Assembly: GCA_032164245.1 (NCBI GenBank)
Contig: JAVMKO010000003.1
Location: 95,355,890-95,419,889 of the forward strand
Length of the DNA: 64,000 bases
Direction: 5' to 3'
Source: Sternotherus odoratus
Taxonomy: Eukaryota > Chordata > Testudines > Kinosternidae
The number at the start of each line of letters is the position of its first letter. Within the stretch, counting starts at the first letter, position 1. Both the position numbers and the translations under genes were made by a program. Below the pieces are notes generated by a model that was given only the letters and a program-made list of their open reading frames with translations, did no database searches and had not been told where the DNA came from. Positions 10,596 to 21,403 of the stretch are shown here, one piece after another.

Positions 10596-11090
10596 TTGAA
10601 CTGTAAGCTCTTTGATGTGGGGACTGTCTTTTGTTCCATTTGTACAACACCCGATCAGTGCTTCATTTGGAATGAAAGAAGTGCTATGGCTCAAGCAATT
10701 AGGTGCCCGGGCTCAAGCAATTTTTAAAATTTTAGTAACAAATGCGGCAAGCCCAGAAGTGCTGGGGTCTATGAATTGCCAAGACTAGAGGTGTTGGGTG
10801 CTCAGCCCTGGCAAGGCCTGGTACAAATTAAGCACTAGGACTAGCACCATTGGATCCTGATCTGAGGCCGGGATCCACAGGAGCAGATAATATTTGCTTT
10901 TCACCCAGCACCATTGTAGAAGATATTCAGATGATCTTTCTTCCCTCTGTGGCAAGCAATAGACGGCATATAAGCCATTATTAATTATTATTATTATTAT
11001 TTGCAATATAGTAGTGCATAAGATTGCATTCTGCTAGGTGCTGTACAAACACAGAACAAAAAGATAATCCCTGCTCAAAAGAGGACCATT
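10596..11090. repeat. SINE-like interspersed repeat fragments in opposite orientations
   Basis: At 10596-10660 the motif 'aactgtaagctctttg' and 'ggggactgtctttt' is seen. At about 10980-11090 the reverse form appears: an ATT-rich tail, then 'ctaggtgctgtacaaacac' and 'agaacaaaaagataatccctg'. These belong to a dispersed MIR-like or CR1-related short repeat common in turtle and crocodile DNA; the exact name is uncertain. Confidence 0.5.
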
Positions 11091-12029
11091 AGTACAGTAT
11101 TAGTATCTACATTAAAATCTGGCCAAAATTCCCTGGCAAACATTCTCAATCATTTCAAAGGAACAGAGTCAAGATCATATTCTTTCCAGATGCTTTCACA
11201 AGTGATTGACTCTCACAAGAAATACGTTTACATAACCCAGGTGTGACTACCTGGTAAAGAAATCAGATGGAGTTTTTATTGGATCTAATCGTAAGTAATG
11301 GGTGGCAGCATGTAATTCATATGTAGTTGCATGGCATTTACTAAGTGAACCTTATAAAGAAAACGTCTGTGATGTATGCCCAAGTAACAGTATTATCCCC
11401 AATAACTGTGTGACTTATTGCAAGTGCCGATTACCCACTAGAAAAAATAAAGCAATTGCAGCCATCTGTGTTTGTTTTCCTGTATGTTCCCATTAAAATG
11501 TTCTCAGCATACAGTGCACTCATAAATTGTAATTTTTAAAGGGCGTCAGGAAACTAGTCTTCAGGGCAGCACTGTGCCACTCTGTGTGTTGTCAAACTGT
11601 GCTGCTGATGCTGCCAAATTGTTTTGAGTATCTTGAGATTCTTGAACTACAGCAAAGGGGGGGGGGGGGAAGTAAGTCAGTTCCTTTGCTGAAAAGAACA
11701 AATCTAATCCCTCACCACAGTCCTTTATGTCTCAATAAAAGCAGCTAATACATTTCCCTGTTATCTGTTCTCTTGCTCTGCACTTCAGTGAAGCTAGTTT
11801 AGAGCAATTAGTGCCTTTCCAACACTGTTTGAATAGGTAGGAGCTTTGTAGCCTCTCTCAGCTTACTTACCAGCAGTTATTTTTTTTAAAATAGTTCATA
11901 ATAGCAGCACATCAGAATATGGAAACAGTATTTTCACAATTTGTAGACAGGGTTATGATTTATGACAATTCATATAAAACCTTAGAGAGACATTTGTGTT
12001 ACACACATTGTTATTATCTTGTTGGAATT
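11091..12029. other. Unassigned sequence
   Basis: Nothing recognisable apart from a homopolymer G run of about 12 near 11658-11670. Open frames are short and unconvincing. Confidence 0.4.
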
Positions 12030-12032
12030 TCT

Positions 12033-12260
12033 AAAGATCCATACATTTTAAGGCCAAAAGAGCCCATTATGATCATCTAGTGAGTCTGATCTCCTGCCTA
12101 TAGAATTTCACCCAATAATTCCTATATCAAGCCCCATAATTTGTGGTTGAACTAAAATATCTCTCTTATAAAGCTATCTAATCTTGATTTAAAGACTTCA
12201 GGATTACCCTCACTGTTCAAAAAATTGCATTTTATAATTAATCTGAGTTGGTAAAAATTG
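12033..12260 (-). mobile_element. CR1-like LINE 3' fragment
   Basis: Read on the - strand this matches the 3' part of a CR1-type LINE. On the + strand it shows degenerate 'ttaaggccaaaagagccca', 'gatcatctagtgagtctga' and 'ttaccctcactgttcaaaa'. A related fragment in the other orientation lies at 55690-55840. It is diverged and 5' truncated, the normal state for CR1 copies. Confidence 0.65.
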
Positions 12261-12602
12261 GTCACAATGTATAAATACAATTAAATTTGTGCTCGTTACC
12301 TTCCTAAGTAATATTAGCCCAACTGGGAGATCATTACTGAGATATCACCAACATCTAGCTAGCTATTTATATAAGCTCTTATGTGGAACCCATCTGTATG
12401 GTGCCTATGAGCCTGAAGCAGACATCCTCACATTCAGACATGAGGTGAGTATCCAGCTCTCCTAAACATCCTGCAAGAAGAGATGGCCAGTTCCCCCACC
12501 GTATCTCACACTCAGATAAGGGTTCCATCTGGCCTTTCCAATGTTTCTCTCCCAAGAGGAGCTGGGTGGATAACCTGACACCACCAAAAGAAAAGAGTGA
12601 GG

Positions 12603-12656
12603 GGATAACCAGTAGATCTCCATTGGATAACCAGTAGATCTCCATTGGATAACCAG
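12603..12656 (+). repeat. Short tandem repeat, 22-bp unit
   Basis: The unit ggataaccagtagatctcca plus tt starts at 12603, 12625 and 12647, giving about 2.5 copies. The first two copies are identical, so the duplication is recent. Confidence 0.85.
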
Positions 12657-12689
12657 TTTGTTGATTTCTGTTGGTCTACAGAAAAACAA

Positions 12690-13766
12690 TAGCCTCGGGA
12701 ACCTATAGACTGATATATTATTCTCTTCTAAAATCTAACTGGCCAAATAGAACCAGATTAAAATTTTCAAATAGAATTTCCAAAAGGAGTTAAAATTAAT
12801 GGGAGATTTGTCTGAGTAGGACTGTAAAATCACAGCCCTAATGAGGTGAAGATGTCTGGCTACTTCAGAAGTATTATCATCCCTGTATACTGAATGTCAG
12901 GATTGTTCATACGATTTTGTATGGCTGGATTGGTTTGTACCTTGGGAAACAGGGTTTCAGTAGTCTTGGCTCATACCACTGAGACTAAACATTATGTCAG
13001 AAGCAAGTAACAAGGATCAGTGTTATACCGAAATGACATTAGTAGTTGCAGGATCTTTAAGTTCATAAGTTCAGCAGCCAAACAGATGAAAGTAAGATGG
13101 AGAAGTTAGAGGAGAGAAAGAGAGAGAGAAAAAGAGAGACTATGACTATAATGGAGAAAATTATGGTTAAAATTGTGTATCCTTCCCACTCTGCTGTAGT
13201 TCCTGATCTTGCTATCTTTACTCATACAAGTGGTCCCATTGACCTCAGTGGAACTACTTGCATGAGTAAGGCCTACTCTTGTGAAAAGTCATTGCAGGAT
13301 TCAGCCCAGAGTACTGTTCATCGGAGTCTCAATGAACAATTTCTTTTTTCACAGCACATCACCTTTGAAGTGCAAATCAGTAGCAAATAACCATGTAGGC
13401 CAGTCAGAGATGTAGAAAATTCTCTAGACTGTACAAGGGTATCAAGTACAGTTCACAGAGAGCAAAATTAATGCTGTAAAAGGCAGCCAAAGTTCACCTA
13501 TGAGCAACCCTCCAATGGCTCATTCCTTCTTTCTTTTTTCCTTTTACAAGCTTCATGGTGCATAGGTAATACAAGATCACAAAGTGACTGCAACATCTTT
13601 ATAACTTTGGACTAAGAAGGCAGTTCTTACATGTTTTCTGAGGTGTGTATAATTACAAGTGTGTTTCAAATGTGGTTAATGTGCTTAGCTGTTTTGGGAA
13701 AGCAATTGTATATGAAAGATAACTGTATTGTAGATTACTTTATTAGAACAGCCCCCCAGCATCACT
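12690..13766. other. Unassigned sequence
   Basis: No gene or known repeat seen. A short AG-rich run (agagaaagagagagagaaaa) lies near 13112-13136. Confidence 0.4.
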
Positions 13767-13859
13767 ACAGTAAAACTCCGATTTAACGGACCCCGATTTA
13801 ACGGACTTCGGATGCAACAGACAAAATTTCCGCTGCATCCGAAATCCGTTTTTCGCGGG

Positions 13860-14400
13860 CTGGCTGCTGACTCCCGGCTGCCGCCCGGGTCCCACCTGCG
13901 GGCGGGCAGGCCGGCTGCCGGCTCCCGCCCGGCTCCCACCTGCGGACGGCTTGCCGGCTCCCGGCTCCCGCCTGCGGGCGGGCTGCCGGCTCCCCGCTCC
14001 CGCCTGCGGGCGGGCTGCCGGCTCCCCGCTCCCGCCTGCGGGCGGGCTGCCGGCTCCCCGCTCCCGCCTGTGGGCGGGCTGCTGGCTCCCCGCTGCCTCC
14101 CGGGTCCAGGCAGCGGGCGGGCTGACTGCCGGCTCCCCGCTGCTGCCCGGGTCCAGGCAGCGGGCGGGCTGGCTGCCGGCTCCCCGCTGCCTCCCCAGTC
14201 CAGGCAGCGGGCAGGCTGCCTGCCAGCTCCCCGCTGCCAGCCCGCCCAGGTCCCAGCTGCTGGGACCCAGGCGGGCGGGCGGGCTGACGGCTCCCGCCCG
14301 GGTCCCAGCAGCCTGGGACCCGGGCAGGCGGGTGGGCTGCTGGCTGCCGCCCGGGTCCCAGCAGCTGGGACCCGGGCGGGTTGACAGCTCCCGGCTGCCG
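13860..14400 (+). repeat. GC-rich minisatellite inside the pogo-like element
   Basis: A unit of 32 bp based on 'gggcgggctgccggctcccc' is exact around 13983, 14015 and 14047, then becomes irregular with longer variants containing 'cccgggtccaggcagcggg'. Alternating CCG and CGG blocks would allow strong secondary structure. Long open frames on both strands here are a by-product of the GC bias, not genes. Confidence 0.85.
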
Positions 14401-14405
14401 TGATA

Positions 14406-14563
14406 AGTAAAACCTCGATATAACAGACTAATTCGGGCGAGGGGGTGTCCGTTAAAGCCGAAAGTCCTGTTATTTAATAATTTAAAAAAATTATTAAATA
14501 ACGGACTTTCAGCTTTAACGGACACCCCCTCGCCCGAATTAGTCCGTTATATTGAGGTTTTAC
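14406..14563. repeat. Long near-perfect inverted repeat
   Basis: Two arms of about 75 bp face each other around an AT-rich centre near 14485. The left arm begins 'gtaaaacctcgatataacag' and the right arm ends with its complement. Mismatches are few (for example 'cgatataacag' against 'ccgttatattg'). This is a foldback MITE of the pogo-like family. Confidence 0.88.
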
Positions 14564-14760
14564 TGTACTGTACTTAAGGGTGGTTTGCCAGATTTCTCAG
14601 GGATTTATAACTCTGTTGTAAAAAAATTCACCCCAAATTAATATTCATGCCAGTTCATGACATTTTTTACCAATTGGCAAAAAGAGAAAAAGAAAAAAAG
14701 ATTGGTTGATCTTTTACAGATATGAAAGTTTTTTGCAAGGAGGACCTGCAAATGGGCAAC

Positions 14761-15444
14761 TGTCGCCAGGGCGGCAACTCACCTCTGCAGCACCTCCTGC
14801 TGGTACGTCCGGGGAATTAGCGCTATCCAGCCTCTGGAGCACCCTCTGCAGTCTGTAGTCCCGCTTGTTTCTGGCCTCATGTCTCTCCCGGACCCCGGTG
14901 CCCTCTTACCTGGGGTGCTGCACCCCTGCAGTACCCCCACAGTTTCAGGGTCTCCCCTCCCCAGGGAACCCCCACTCCCTATCCCCACCTTGCCTCAGTC
15001 TATGCAACTGCCAGTCACCACTTGCCCCCATTCACTGGGGCAGACTGCAGTATAATTGCCACTCATCACTGGCAAGGGGGGTTTGGCCTGCTGCCTCTAT
15101 GGGCTACCTCCTGCAACCCCAGTACCCCTTGTTGGGCCATCCCCTAGGCCCTGCAGCCTGGGGGTTTCCAGGCCGGAGCTCCCCCAGCAGCCCCAGCCCT
15201 GCTTCACTCTGGGTACCTTGTCAAGCTCCCCCAGCAGCCAGGCCTGTCTGCCTCTGTAGCCAGAGAAGACTGTTTCTGCACCAAACTGAGCCCTTTTTAT
15301 CAGGGCCAGCTGGGCCCTAATTGACCCAGCCACAGCTGTGGCTGCTCTGCCCAATCAGGCTGGACCTTGCTTGCTCCCAGCCACAACCCTTTCTTGGGCT
15401 GTTTTAAGCCCTTTTTCCTGGAGTGGGGCAGCGGTCCCACTACA
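14761..15444. mobile_element. Solo LTR with 5-bp duplication GCAAC
   Basis: The 684-bp unit starts TGTCGCC and ends CACTACA, so it has the TG...CA ends of a retroelement LTR. It is flanked by GCAAC on the left (14756-14760) and GCAAC on the right (15445-15449). No internal gag or pol sequence is next to it, so this is a solo LTR formed by recombination between two LTRs. The repeat resembles other units at 18882 and 59371 in its 'caactcacc...cacctcctgctgg' start. Clade is uncertain. Confidence 0.82.
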
Positions 15445-15465
15445 GCAACTCAGAAACTCTCTCTG

Positions 15466-15690
15466 TGAAACAAAGAGAGACAAGGTGGGTGAGGTAATAT
15501 CTTTTATTGAACCAACTTGTGTTGGTGAGAGAGACGAGTTTTCGAGCCAGGAGAGCTCTTCTGCAGGTCATCTTCAGCTGTGTGTAGTTTGAAAGCTTGT
15601 CTCTCTCTCCCCAACACAAGTTGGTCCCATAAAAGACATTACTTCACCCACCTAGTCTCTGTGATATCCTGGGACTAACATGGCTACAAT
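15466..15690. repeat. Palindromic interspersed repeat
   Basis: The left half contains 'gacaaggtgggtgaggtaat', 'atcttttattgaaccaactt' and 'gtgttggtgagagaga'; the right half contains the inverse ('ccccaacacaagttgg', 'acttcacccacctagtctct'). This is a foldback-type non-autonomous DNA repeat found many times in turtle genomes. A fragment of the same family lies at 16192-16242. Confidence 0.7.
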
Positions 15691-16344
15691 TACATTGCAT
15701 ACAATAGTCTGTGAAACAAAGACATTTTGCAAAAGATTAGTGTCTATTGATTATTTATTGTACATGAGAATTATTATTGCACAGGAGACTTTAAAAAAAA
15801 TTAACGAAAACCTATATTACACAACAAATTACAAAAGCTCCAGTGGAGTCATTCATAGCTTTTTTGAAAAATCGTAAGTGAATTTAGTGCTTATGAAAGC
15901 AAGAGACTAGCAGTGTTGGCTAGAGCCAGTGATGTACAAAACTCCCTTCAAAGCTCTGTCAGTCCATTATAACCCTGACCTTACACTTCCCTACTATTTC
16001 AGTCATGAGCCTCTTTTGAGCAGTGACGGCTAATCAGTGCAAACTGCATGATGGTCTTGTGATGTGGGACAAATGGGTGACAGGGTTACATTACTAAGAC
16101 TTGGAACAAATCCTGCTTACTTTATTCATGAGACAGTCTCACTGATGTCAGTGCAGCTACCCACTTGCACCATGTCAATCCCAGAATATTAGAGAGACAA
16201 GTGGGTGAACCAGTATCTTTTATTGGATTAGCTATTGGCCTCTAATGTTTACCTGTGGTTTCGGCTATAACTTGAAGGTAGCTTTCCGGGGGGGAGGAGG
16301 GGGGTGTTAGGTCGTACACTCTCACTACACCTAGTAGACTTCCA
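15691..16344. other. Mostly unassigned, one repeat fragment
   Basis: Apart from the fragment at 16192-16242 ('agagacaagtgggtgaacca') that belongs to the palindromic repeat family seen at 15466, and a G-rich run near 16287-16303, nothing is recognised. Confidence 0.4.
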
Positions 16345-16624
16345 GAGTATGTCTACACTGCAGCTTGGAACGAGCCTCCTAGCCCTGGTAGACAGGCTTG
16401 AGCCAGTGCGCTAAAAATAGCAGTGTGGGTTTTGTGGCTCCAGCAGGGACTTGGGCTAATGATCAGAGCTTAAGCCCATGGGTCAGGCAGGCTTCGGAGT
16501 CAAAGGTACTGCCGGGCCGGCTGCAACAGCCACACTGCTATTTTTAGCATGCTAGGTTGAGCCCCGCTAGTGCGCGTCTTCTATCCGCTCTGGGGGGCTC
16601 ACTTGGAGGTGCAGCGACAATACT
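16345..16624. mobile_element. Harbinger-type MITE, degraded 3' end
   Basis: The 5' end reads 'gagtatgtctacactgcagc' and the 3' end is a decayed inverse ('cttggaggtgcagcgacaat'). The internal inverted motif 'gctaaaaatagcagtgtggg' / 'cacactgctatttttagc' is diagnostic of a very common turtle MITE. It has no coding capacity. Related copies lie at 26990 and 38284. Confidence 0.75.
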
Positions 16625-17059
16625 TGATAAAGGAAGTTTTAGGGTCAAATCCTGCTCATACCCCTCTTGCAAGCAGTCCCCTTAAAGTTGATTGGACCTT
16701 GGGCCTGGGTGATTCAAGCATGATTTAGCCCTCAGTGCTCCTGCCTACTGATATGTCCTATCTTGTGTGTTACAGCGTAACATGTAAAGGTAGCAAACCC
16801 TTATGATTCTTAGCAGAGCTTTTTAGACTCTTAGATTGAGCCATTTTAGACTTTTTGTATTTGCCCCGTAGAGTTAGTATTTAACAAAACGGATCCCTGC
16901 TGCTAATCAGTGTGGAATATTTTTTAAATAAATAAGACAAATCAAGATAATAACACTTGAAACTGGCAAATGAACAGGCACTTGCTTCCCTCCAGGTCCT
17001 CCAACTCCTGTAAAAACCACTCACCTATCCATGCAAAAGCAGAGAAATAAAAGGCTGGC

Positions 17060-17290
17060 CTGGGACTTGGGAGACCCTGGTTCAATTTTTTCCTCTGATA
17101 CAAATGTACTGAGGCAAGTCATTTAGTGTCTTTCCTGTCTCAGTTCTCCATCTGTAAAATGGGAATAGCAGCACTGCTCTACCTGCCAGGGCTGTTATGA
17201 AGACAAAGACACTAAGACTGCATGGTACTCAAGTATTACAGTATATAGTAGTACTACTATATACTATGTATGGCAATATAAATACCGTAC
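17060..17290 (+). repeat. MIR-type SINE
   Basis: The core runs 'cttgggagaccctggttcaa', 'gaggcaagtcatttagtgtc', 'tctcagttctccatctgtaa', 'aatgggaatagcagcactg', with a decayed tail containing 'tatagtagtactactatata'. It is on the + strand. No function beyond repeat content is claimed. Confidence 0.8.
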
Positions 17291-18190
17291 ATAGATTTCA
17301 CCACAATTTTTAGAGGGAGCGGAAAGAAAGGGTCAGACAGGAGCGCATTGCAGCCTGTCGGTTCAGCTCCTTAACTTGCCACAGGTGTCACTGTTGAGCA
17401 ATACAAGGACTTCCTTGCCTCACAGAAAAAATAAAAGACTTGTGACAATATGGAGAGCTACTACTAGGCAGGTCCCAACAAGGTTTTTAATGGCATTTCC
17501 CTATTAATAGTGTGCAGTTTTCACATTATTAATGTAATACATTAAGTGGTTTTCCAAAGGATCCATTAAGTTCTATCCAGTTCAAAATCCACTTTTTATA
17601 CAAAGGTTTGGCATGATGAATGAGCTGCTAGGATCTATCGATTAAATATTACCTGTTCCAAAAATTGCTTAAATACATATTTACAAGATAAACTGGAACA
17701 GCTCAGAGTCATTACATGTTTTGTGGTAATTAATATGAATGTTATGTAAATACACATTTAAGTGATTTATATAATGGGGCTCCAAATAAACTGTTATAAT
17801 TTATCATGCTTTAATGAATTAGCTTTCTTACAGTGTGTAGGTATCTGACCTCTACTGGAGTATGAAAGACCTGCTTAATATCTCAGGGCTCTCTCCTAGC
17901 TTGACTAGAAGAGCAAAATCACTTTCTTCCCTCACTGCATATAGACACTGTCAGAGAATTCAGGGGGCACAACTGCATAATGGATGTCCAAAAAGTGGCA
18001 GCATTGGACTGAAAAGGTGTGTGGCCAGGGTGGCTGGGGGAATGCACTAATTCAACTCAGCAGAGTTCCAGTGGGAGAGCAGGCAATGCTACCACAACCT
18101 GCCGTTTCTGAAATGAATTCCTTCCCCCAACCCCGGAGCACAGCGGACCAGGCTGATGCAGGGAGGTGCCAAGATGAATGTAGCCCCAGA
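17291..18190. other. Unassigned sequence
   Basis: Nothing recognisable. It is AT-rich, and the open frames near 17862-18205 have no family features. Confidence 0.4.
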
Positions 18191-18194
18191 TTCC

Positions 18195-18500
18195 GAGAAG
18201 AATGAGACTTGCCACACTGGATCAGATCAGCAGTCCATCTAGTCTAATAACTTCTCTGTGACAGTGGTCAGTACCTAATGCTTCAGGAACAGGTGCAAGA
18301 AACTCCATAGCGAACAATAATGGCATAACTAGCACATAGAAGTTTTCCCCCTAACCTCAATTAGTTTGGTGTTAGCTTATATCTGAAACAGGAAGGTTTA
18401 CGGTCCTTATGGAGAGAAATATTTTATTCTATCCCACGTGAGTGCAGATGCCATCATCCATATAAATGTCTCTCTGGCCTGTAACTCCCAGGATCACGCC
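18195..18500 (+). mobile_element. Degenerate LINE-like fragment (probably CR1-related)
   Basis: The motifs 'ccacactggatcagatcagc', 'agtccatctagtctaataac' and 'gacagtggtcagtacctaa' match, with decay, a CR1-related untranslated segment familiar from turtle DNA ('ggtccatctagcccag', 'gacagtggccaatgcc'). No reading frame survives. Confidence 0.5.
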
Positions 18501-18876
18501 TAGTGGCTTTTAAAAGATACAGGTGCAATTTTTGTTTCCCTAATGTAGTCCTCTGCTACAGTAGTTGAGAGAGTGCATATTTTGTGAGCAGCTAAGCCTC
18601 TTCAGCCTTAAGCTCCCTCGGAACTCTCAGATGTATGCCACCTGGACCCAATGACATGCAGATTTAGCTGCAGGGAGGGGGAATTTGGGGCAACCTACTC
18701 ATAAGGTCCCTATACTGCTGTGTGAGCCATGGAGTCGAGTTCTTCAGGAGCTCCTGGAAATCTACAACAGGCTTTGGGGATGGTTTGGACAGGAGCGGGG
18801 GTAAGTCTGGTGGATGCATGATTACATAAATCTATCAGCTATTCTGCTCATAGCATGTGGGTACAGATGTGGAAGG
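18501..18876. other. Unassigned sequence
   Basis: No gene or known repeat recognised between the CR1-like fragment and the short LTR. Confidence 0.4.
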
Positions 18877-18881
18877 AGGTA

Positions 18882-19152
18882 TGTCAAGGGGTTCACTCAC
18901 TGCTACCGGTGCCTCCTGCTGGCCATAGTGGGAATTAACTCTGCTTCCTGCAGCCCCGCCCCCCATCTGTAGCCAGCTTCCTGGCTTTATAGGCCACACT
19001 GCCTCACCTGTGTTCCTGCACAGGTGAGCCTGCATGCAATCAATTAGTTCCCTGTGCCCTGCTCCCATTCTAGGTGCAGCCTGCAGAGTTAATTGGCCAG
19101 CCTGGCCATTTTAACCCCTTCCAATCTTGTGTGGGATGGACATCCCATCACA
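18882..19152. mobile_element. Short solo LTR with 5-bp duplication AGGTA
   Basis: It starts TGTCAAGG and ends CATCACA, and is flanked by AGGTA at 18877-18881 and 19153-19157. The beginning ('ttcactcactgctaccggtg', 'cctcctgctggcc') resembles the LTR at 14761, but the unit is only 271 bp, so it is either a short subfamily or internally deleted. Confidence 0.78.
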
Positions 19153-19280
19153 AGGTACAGTAGCCTGAGGTCTCCAGGTGCAGCTGAGGAACAGCTCTTT
19201 GGGTGGGGAGAGGCCGAGACAGTATAATCCTGCACTACCCCTTCCCTACAAAACTCACTTGAGCCAAACTCGGTTCCTCA

Positions 19281-19471
19281 GGGCAGGTCTACACTTAAAG
19301 CTATAGTGAAGACATCACTACACCAACAGGAGAGTTAATCCTCCTCTACAAGAAGCAGTAGCTAGGTAGATAGAAGAAGCCCTCCTGTCTATAGAGCTCT
19401 GTCCACACCGGGAGCTAGGTCGGTATAACTGTGTCCCATAGGGGTGTGGATTTTATAGTGTAGACTTGGCC
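19281..19471. mobile_element. Harbinger-type MITE with TCA duplication
   Basis: The ends are inverted: 5' 'gggcaggtctacactta' and 3' reverse complement 'ggccaagtctacacta'. TCA flanks both sides (19278-19280, 19472-19474). Length is 191 bp with no coding capacity. The related element at 29002-29247 has the same terminal motif. Confidence 0.8.
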
Positions 19472-19474
19472 TCA

Positions 19475-20400
19475 GGTTTAGCACTGGGGACAGGTTTGAG
19501 CCCTTATGGTCTAAGCAGGCTCCAATGACACTGACATTGTTCCGAAGACAACCTATTAAATTGCCACATTTTAGGGAAGCCTATTTACAAAACCACTTAA
19601 CCATACTGTGCGACAGACAGCTGAATGAGGCCTGTCTGCCTCTGGAGTCAAAGCATCATGTTGCTCTTCAGGGGATGGAAATCTACTTTGCAGGACAGAG
19701 CCTTAAAAAAAAAAACAATTATTTAAATGCACCTAAACTAGACTAGTCATTTGCTACGTCTTTCTTTATGAAAAAAAAAAAAGACTAGAAATAGGCACAA
19801 AATAAAACCTTACAATTAAATTCCCTTTGCAAAAAAAACCACTTGTACCAAACAAAATCACTGCTGCGAAATGGGGGGGGGGGGCGGGGGGGAAGCCTTA
19901 AGCTAATATGGTCAGTGGGAATGAGCCCTTTTGTCAGAGTGACGCAAAATACGCTGCAAAGAAGTTTTTAAAAGAGCATTGTCCAGAGACAAAGAAAGGA
20001 CGACATCATGGTGGCAGGAGGGCAGAAGTGCACTGGTCTTCTATGCAGGGGAGATGAGCTCAGACAAGAACGCAGGTTCCCAGGGCCCCCACGCCACTGG
20101 CGGCTGCTGTGTGTGTCATACAAATGAAAGAAATGACAAACTTAGGTCTAGAGGAGAGGAAGTGCAGTCGGTGTCTCCTCCGAAGCCCCTCCTGCTGGGT
20201 GAGAATAGATTCTACCAGCATGGCGTCCTACAGGAGCAATTCACCTGCCTCATTCTCTGCCAGGGGTTAGGAGCAGTGACTTGACCAATAAGTCCATTTC
20301 AGTAGGACGTTTTAGAGGTCTGGGAAAGGAGTTTGAGAATGAAGGAAATGGTGAAGGAAGCAGCTGTGCCCAGTGACGTATGGATAGATCAGATCCACTC
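19475..20400. other. Unassigned sequence with poly-G run
   Basis: No gene is recognised. A G-rich run lies at about 19874-19892 and A-rich runs at 19706-19716 and 19770-19781. Confidence 0.4.
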
Positions 20401-20403
20401 TTA

Positions 20404-20658
20404 GGGCTGGTCTTCACTACCCGCCGAATCGGCGGGAAGCGATCGATCGCCCGCGGCGCCCCCGTCGACTCCGGAACTCCAGCTTGGCAGGAGGCGCAAG
20501 CTGGAGTCGACGGGGGAGCGCGCCGCCGACTGCCGCCGCCATGAGGACGGACAGCAAGTCGGCTGCAGATACGCAAACTTCAGCTACGTGATTCGTGTAG
20601 CTGAAGTTGCGTATCTGCAGTCGATCCCTCTCCTCCCCCCCGTAATGGGGACCAGCCC
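20404..20658. mobile_element. Harbinger-type MITE sharing termini with element 1
   Basis: The 255-bp unit has 5' end GGGCTGGTCTTCACTAC and 3' reverse complement GGGCTGGTCCCCATTACG, flanked by TTA on both sides (20401-20403, 20659-20661). The 3' terminus of element 1 reads GGGGCTGGTCCCCACTACAG in reverse complement, so the two share a family. Two internal inverted repeats are visible: a GC-rich one around 'ggagttccag...' (20470-20510) and a longer one around 20560-20622 ('ctgcagatacgcaaacttca' and its inverse). Confidence 0.88.
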
Positions 20659-20661
20659 TTA

Positions 20662-21030
20662 GAATGTGACAAGAAAAGTGAACATTTTTGGAAGGATATT
20701 CTGTATTTAGAAACTATTTTTCTGCTTGTTTGGCATAGATTTTTCTGTGTGTAGGGGGAGTGTTTCTGTCACTTGTTGTTATAAACATTCAGATAAAAAC
20801 AAGATGTTTTTTCATCGTACATGCTTAAGTTCTTATTACTGCTCATTCCACACAGGGAGTCATGATATCTCACCCCACATAGACACCTTTATTGAGGGAA
20901 TGTAGTTTTCATGAAAGGTGTTGGAGTTGCATTGATGGAAATGGAGCTCTATTTATCCCATGGACTGTTATGGCATGGAAAGTAGCAGTGAAGCTTCTCT
21001 GCATTACCCCTCCAATACCTCTCAGCCCGA
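20662..21030. other. Unassigned sequence
   Basis: Short AT-rich spacer between the MITE and Harbinger element 2. Nothing recognised. Confidence 0.4.
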
Positions 21031-21403
21031 CTAGGGACTTGGTTACACTTGCAGAATTATAGCACTTTTGGTTATAGCTGTCCCCATATACAGCAATAGG
21101 TATTGTGCTAGAGCGTGTCCACACTTAGACCCACCAGCGCTAGAGCATGGCCACATTTGTGGCACTTCAGGCGGCATTAGGAGCAGCGCAATAGGGCAGG
21201 TATCCCACAGAGCACCTCTTCCCAATCTGGTGCAATGCCTTGTGGGAAGGGGGGTGTCAGTTGCGGGCATTCTGCATCCTGTTCCAACTCCCCACGATGC
21301 TTTGCATCATATCCCAGCAATCCCTGTGTTTCCGTCCACCTCAGGCGCCATCTTTCAACGGTTTCAGCAAGACGCACTCCGTCGTCCATTTTCATGTGCC
21401 GTA

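Larger units (their letters stand above)
13768..14565 (+). mobile_element. pogo/Tigger-like element with internal minisatellite and hairpin
   Basis: The 5' end reads 'cagtaaaactccgattta' and the 3' end is the inverse ('attgaggttttactg'), flanked by TA on both sides (13766-13767 and 14566-14567), as expected for the Tc1/mariner superfamily. A GC-rich minisatellite fills the middle and a second, hairpin-like copy of the same family occupies the right end, so this may be a composite or nested insertion. There is no transposase. Confidence 0.75.

Noticed and set aside
13743..14525. A 260-codon open frame on the - strand and a 190-codon frame on the + strand
   Set aside because: Both run through the GC-rich minisatellite. 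Stop codons are rare there by composition, and the translations are Pro/Gly/Ala/Arg repeats with no domain.
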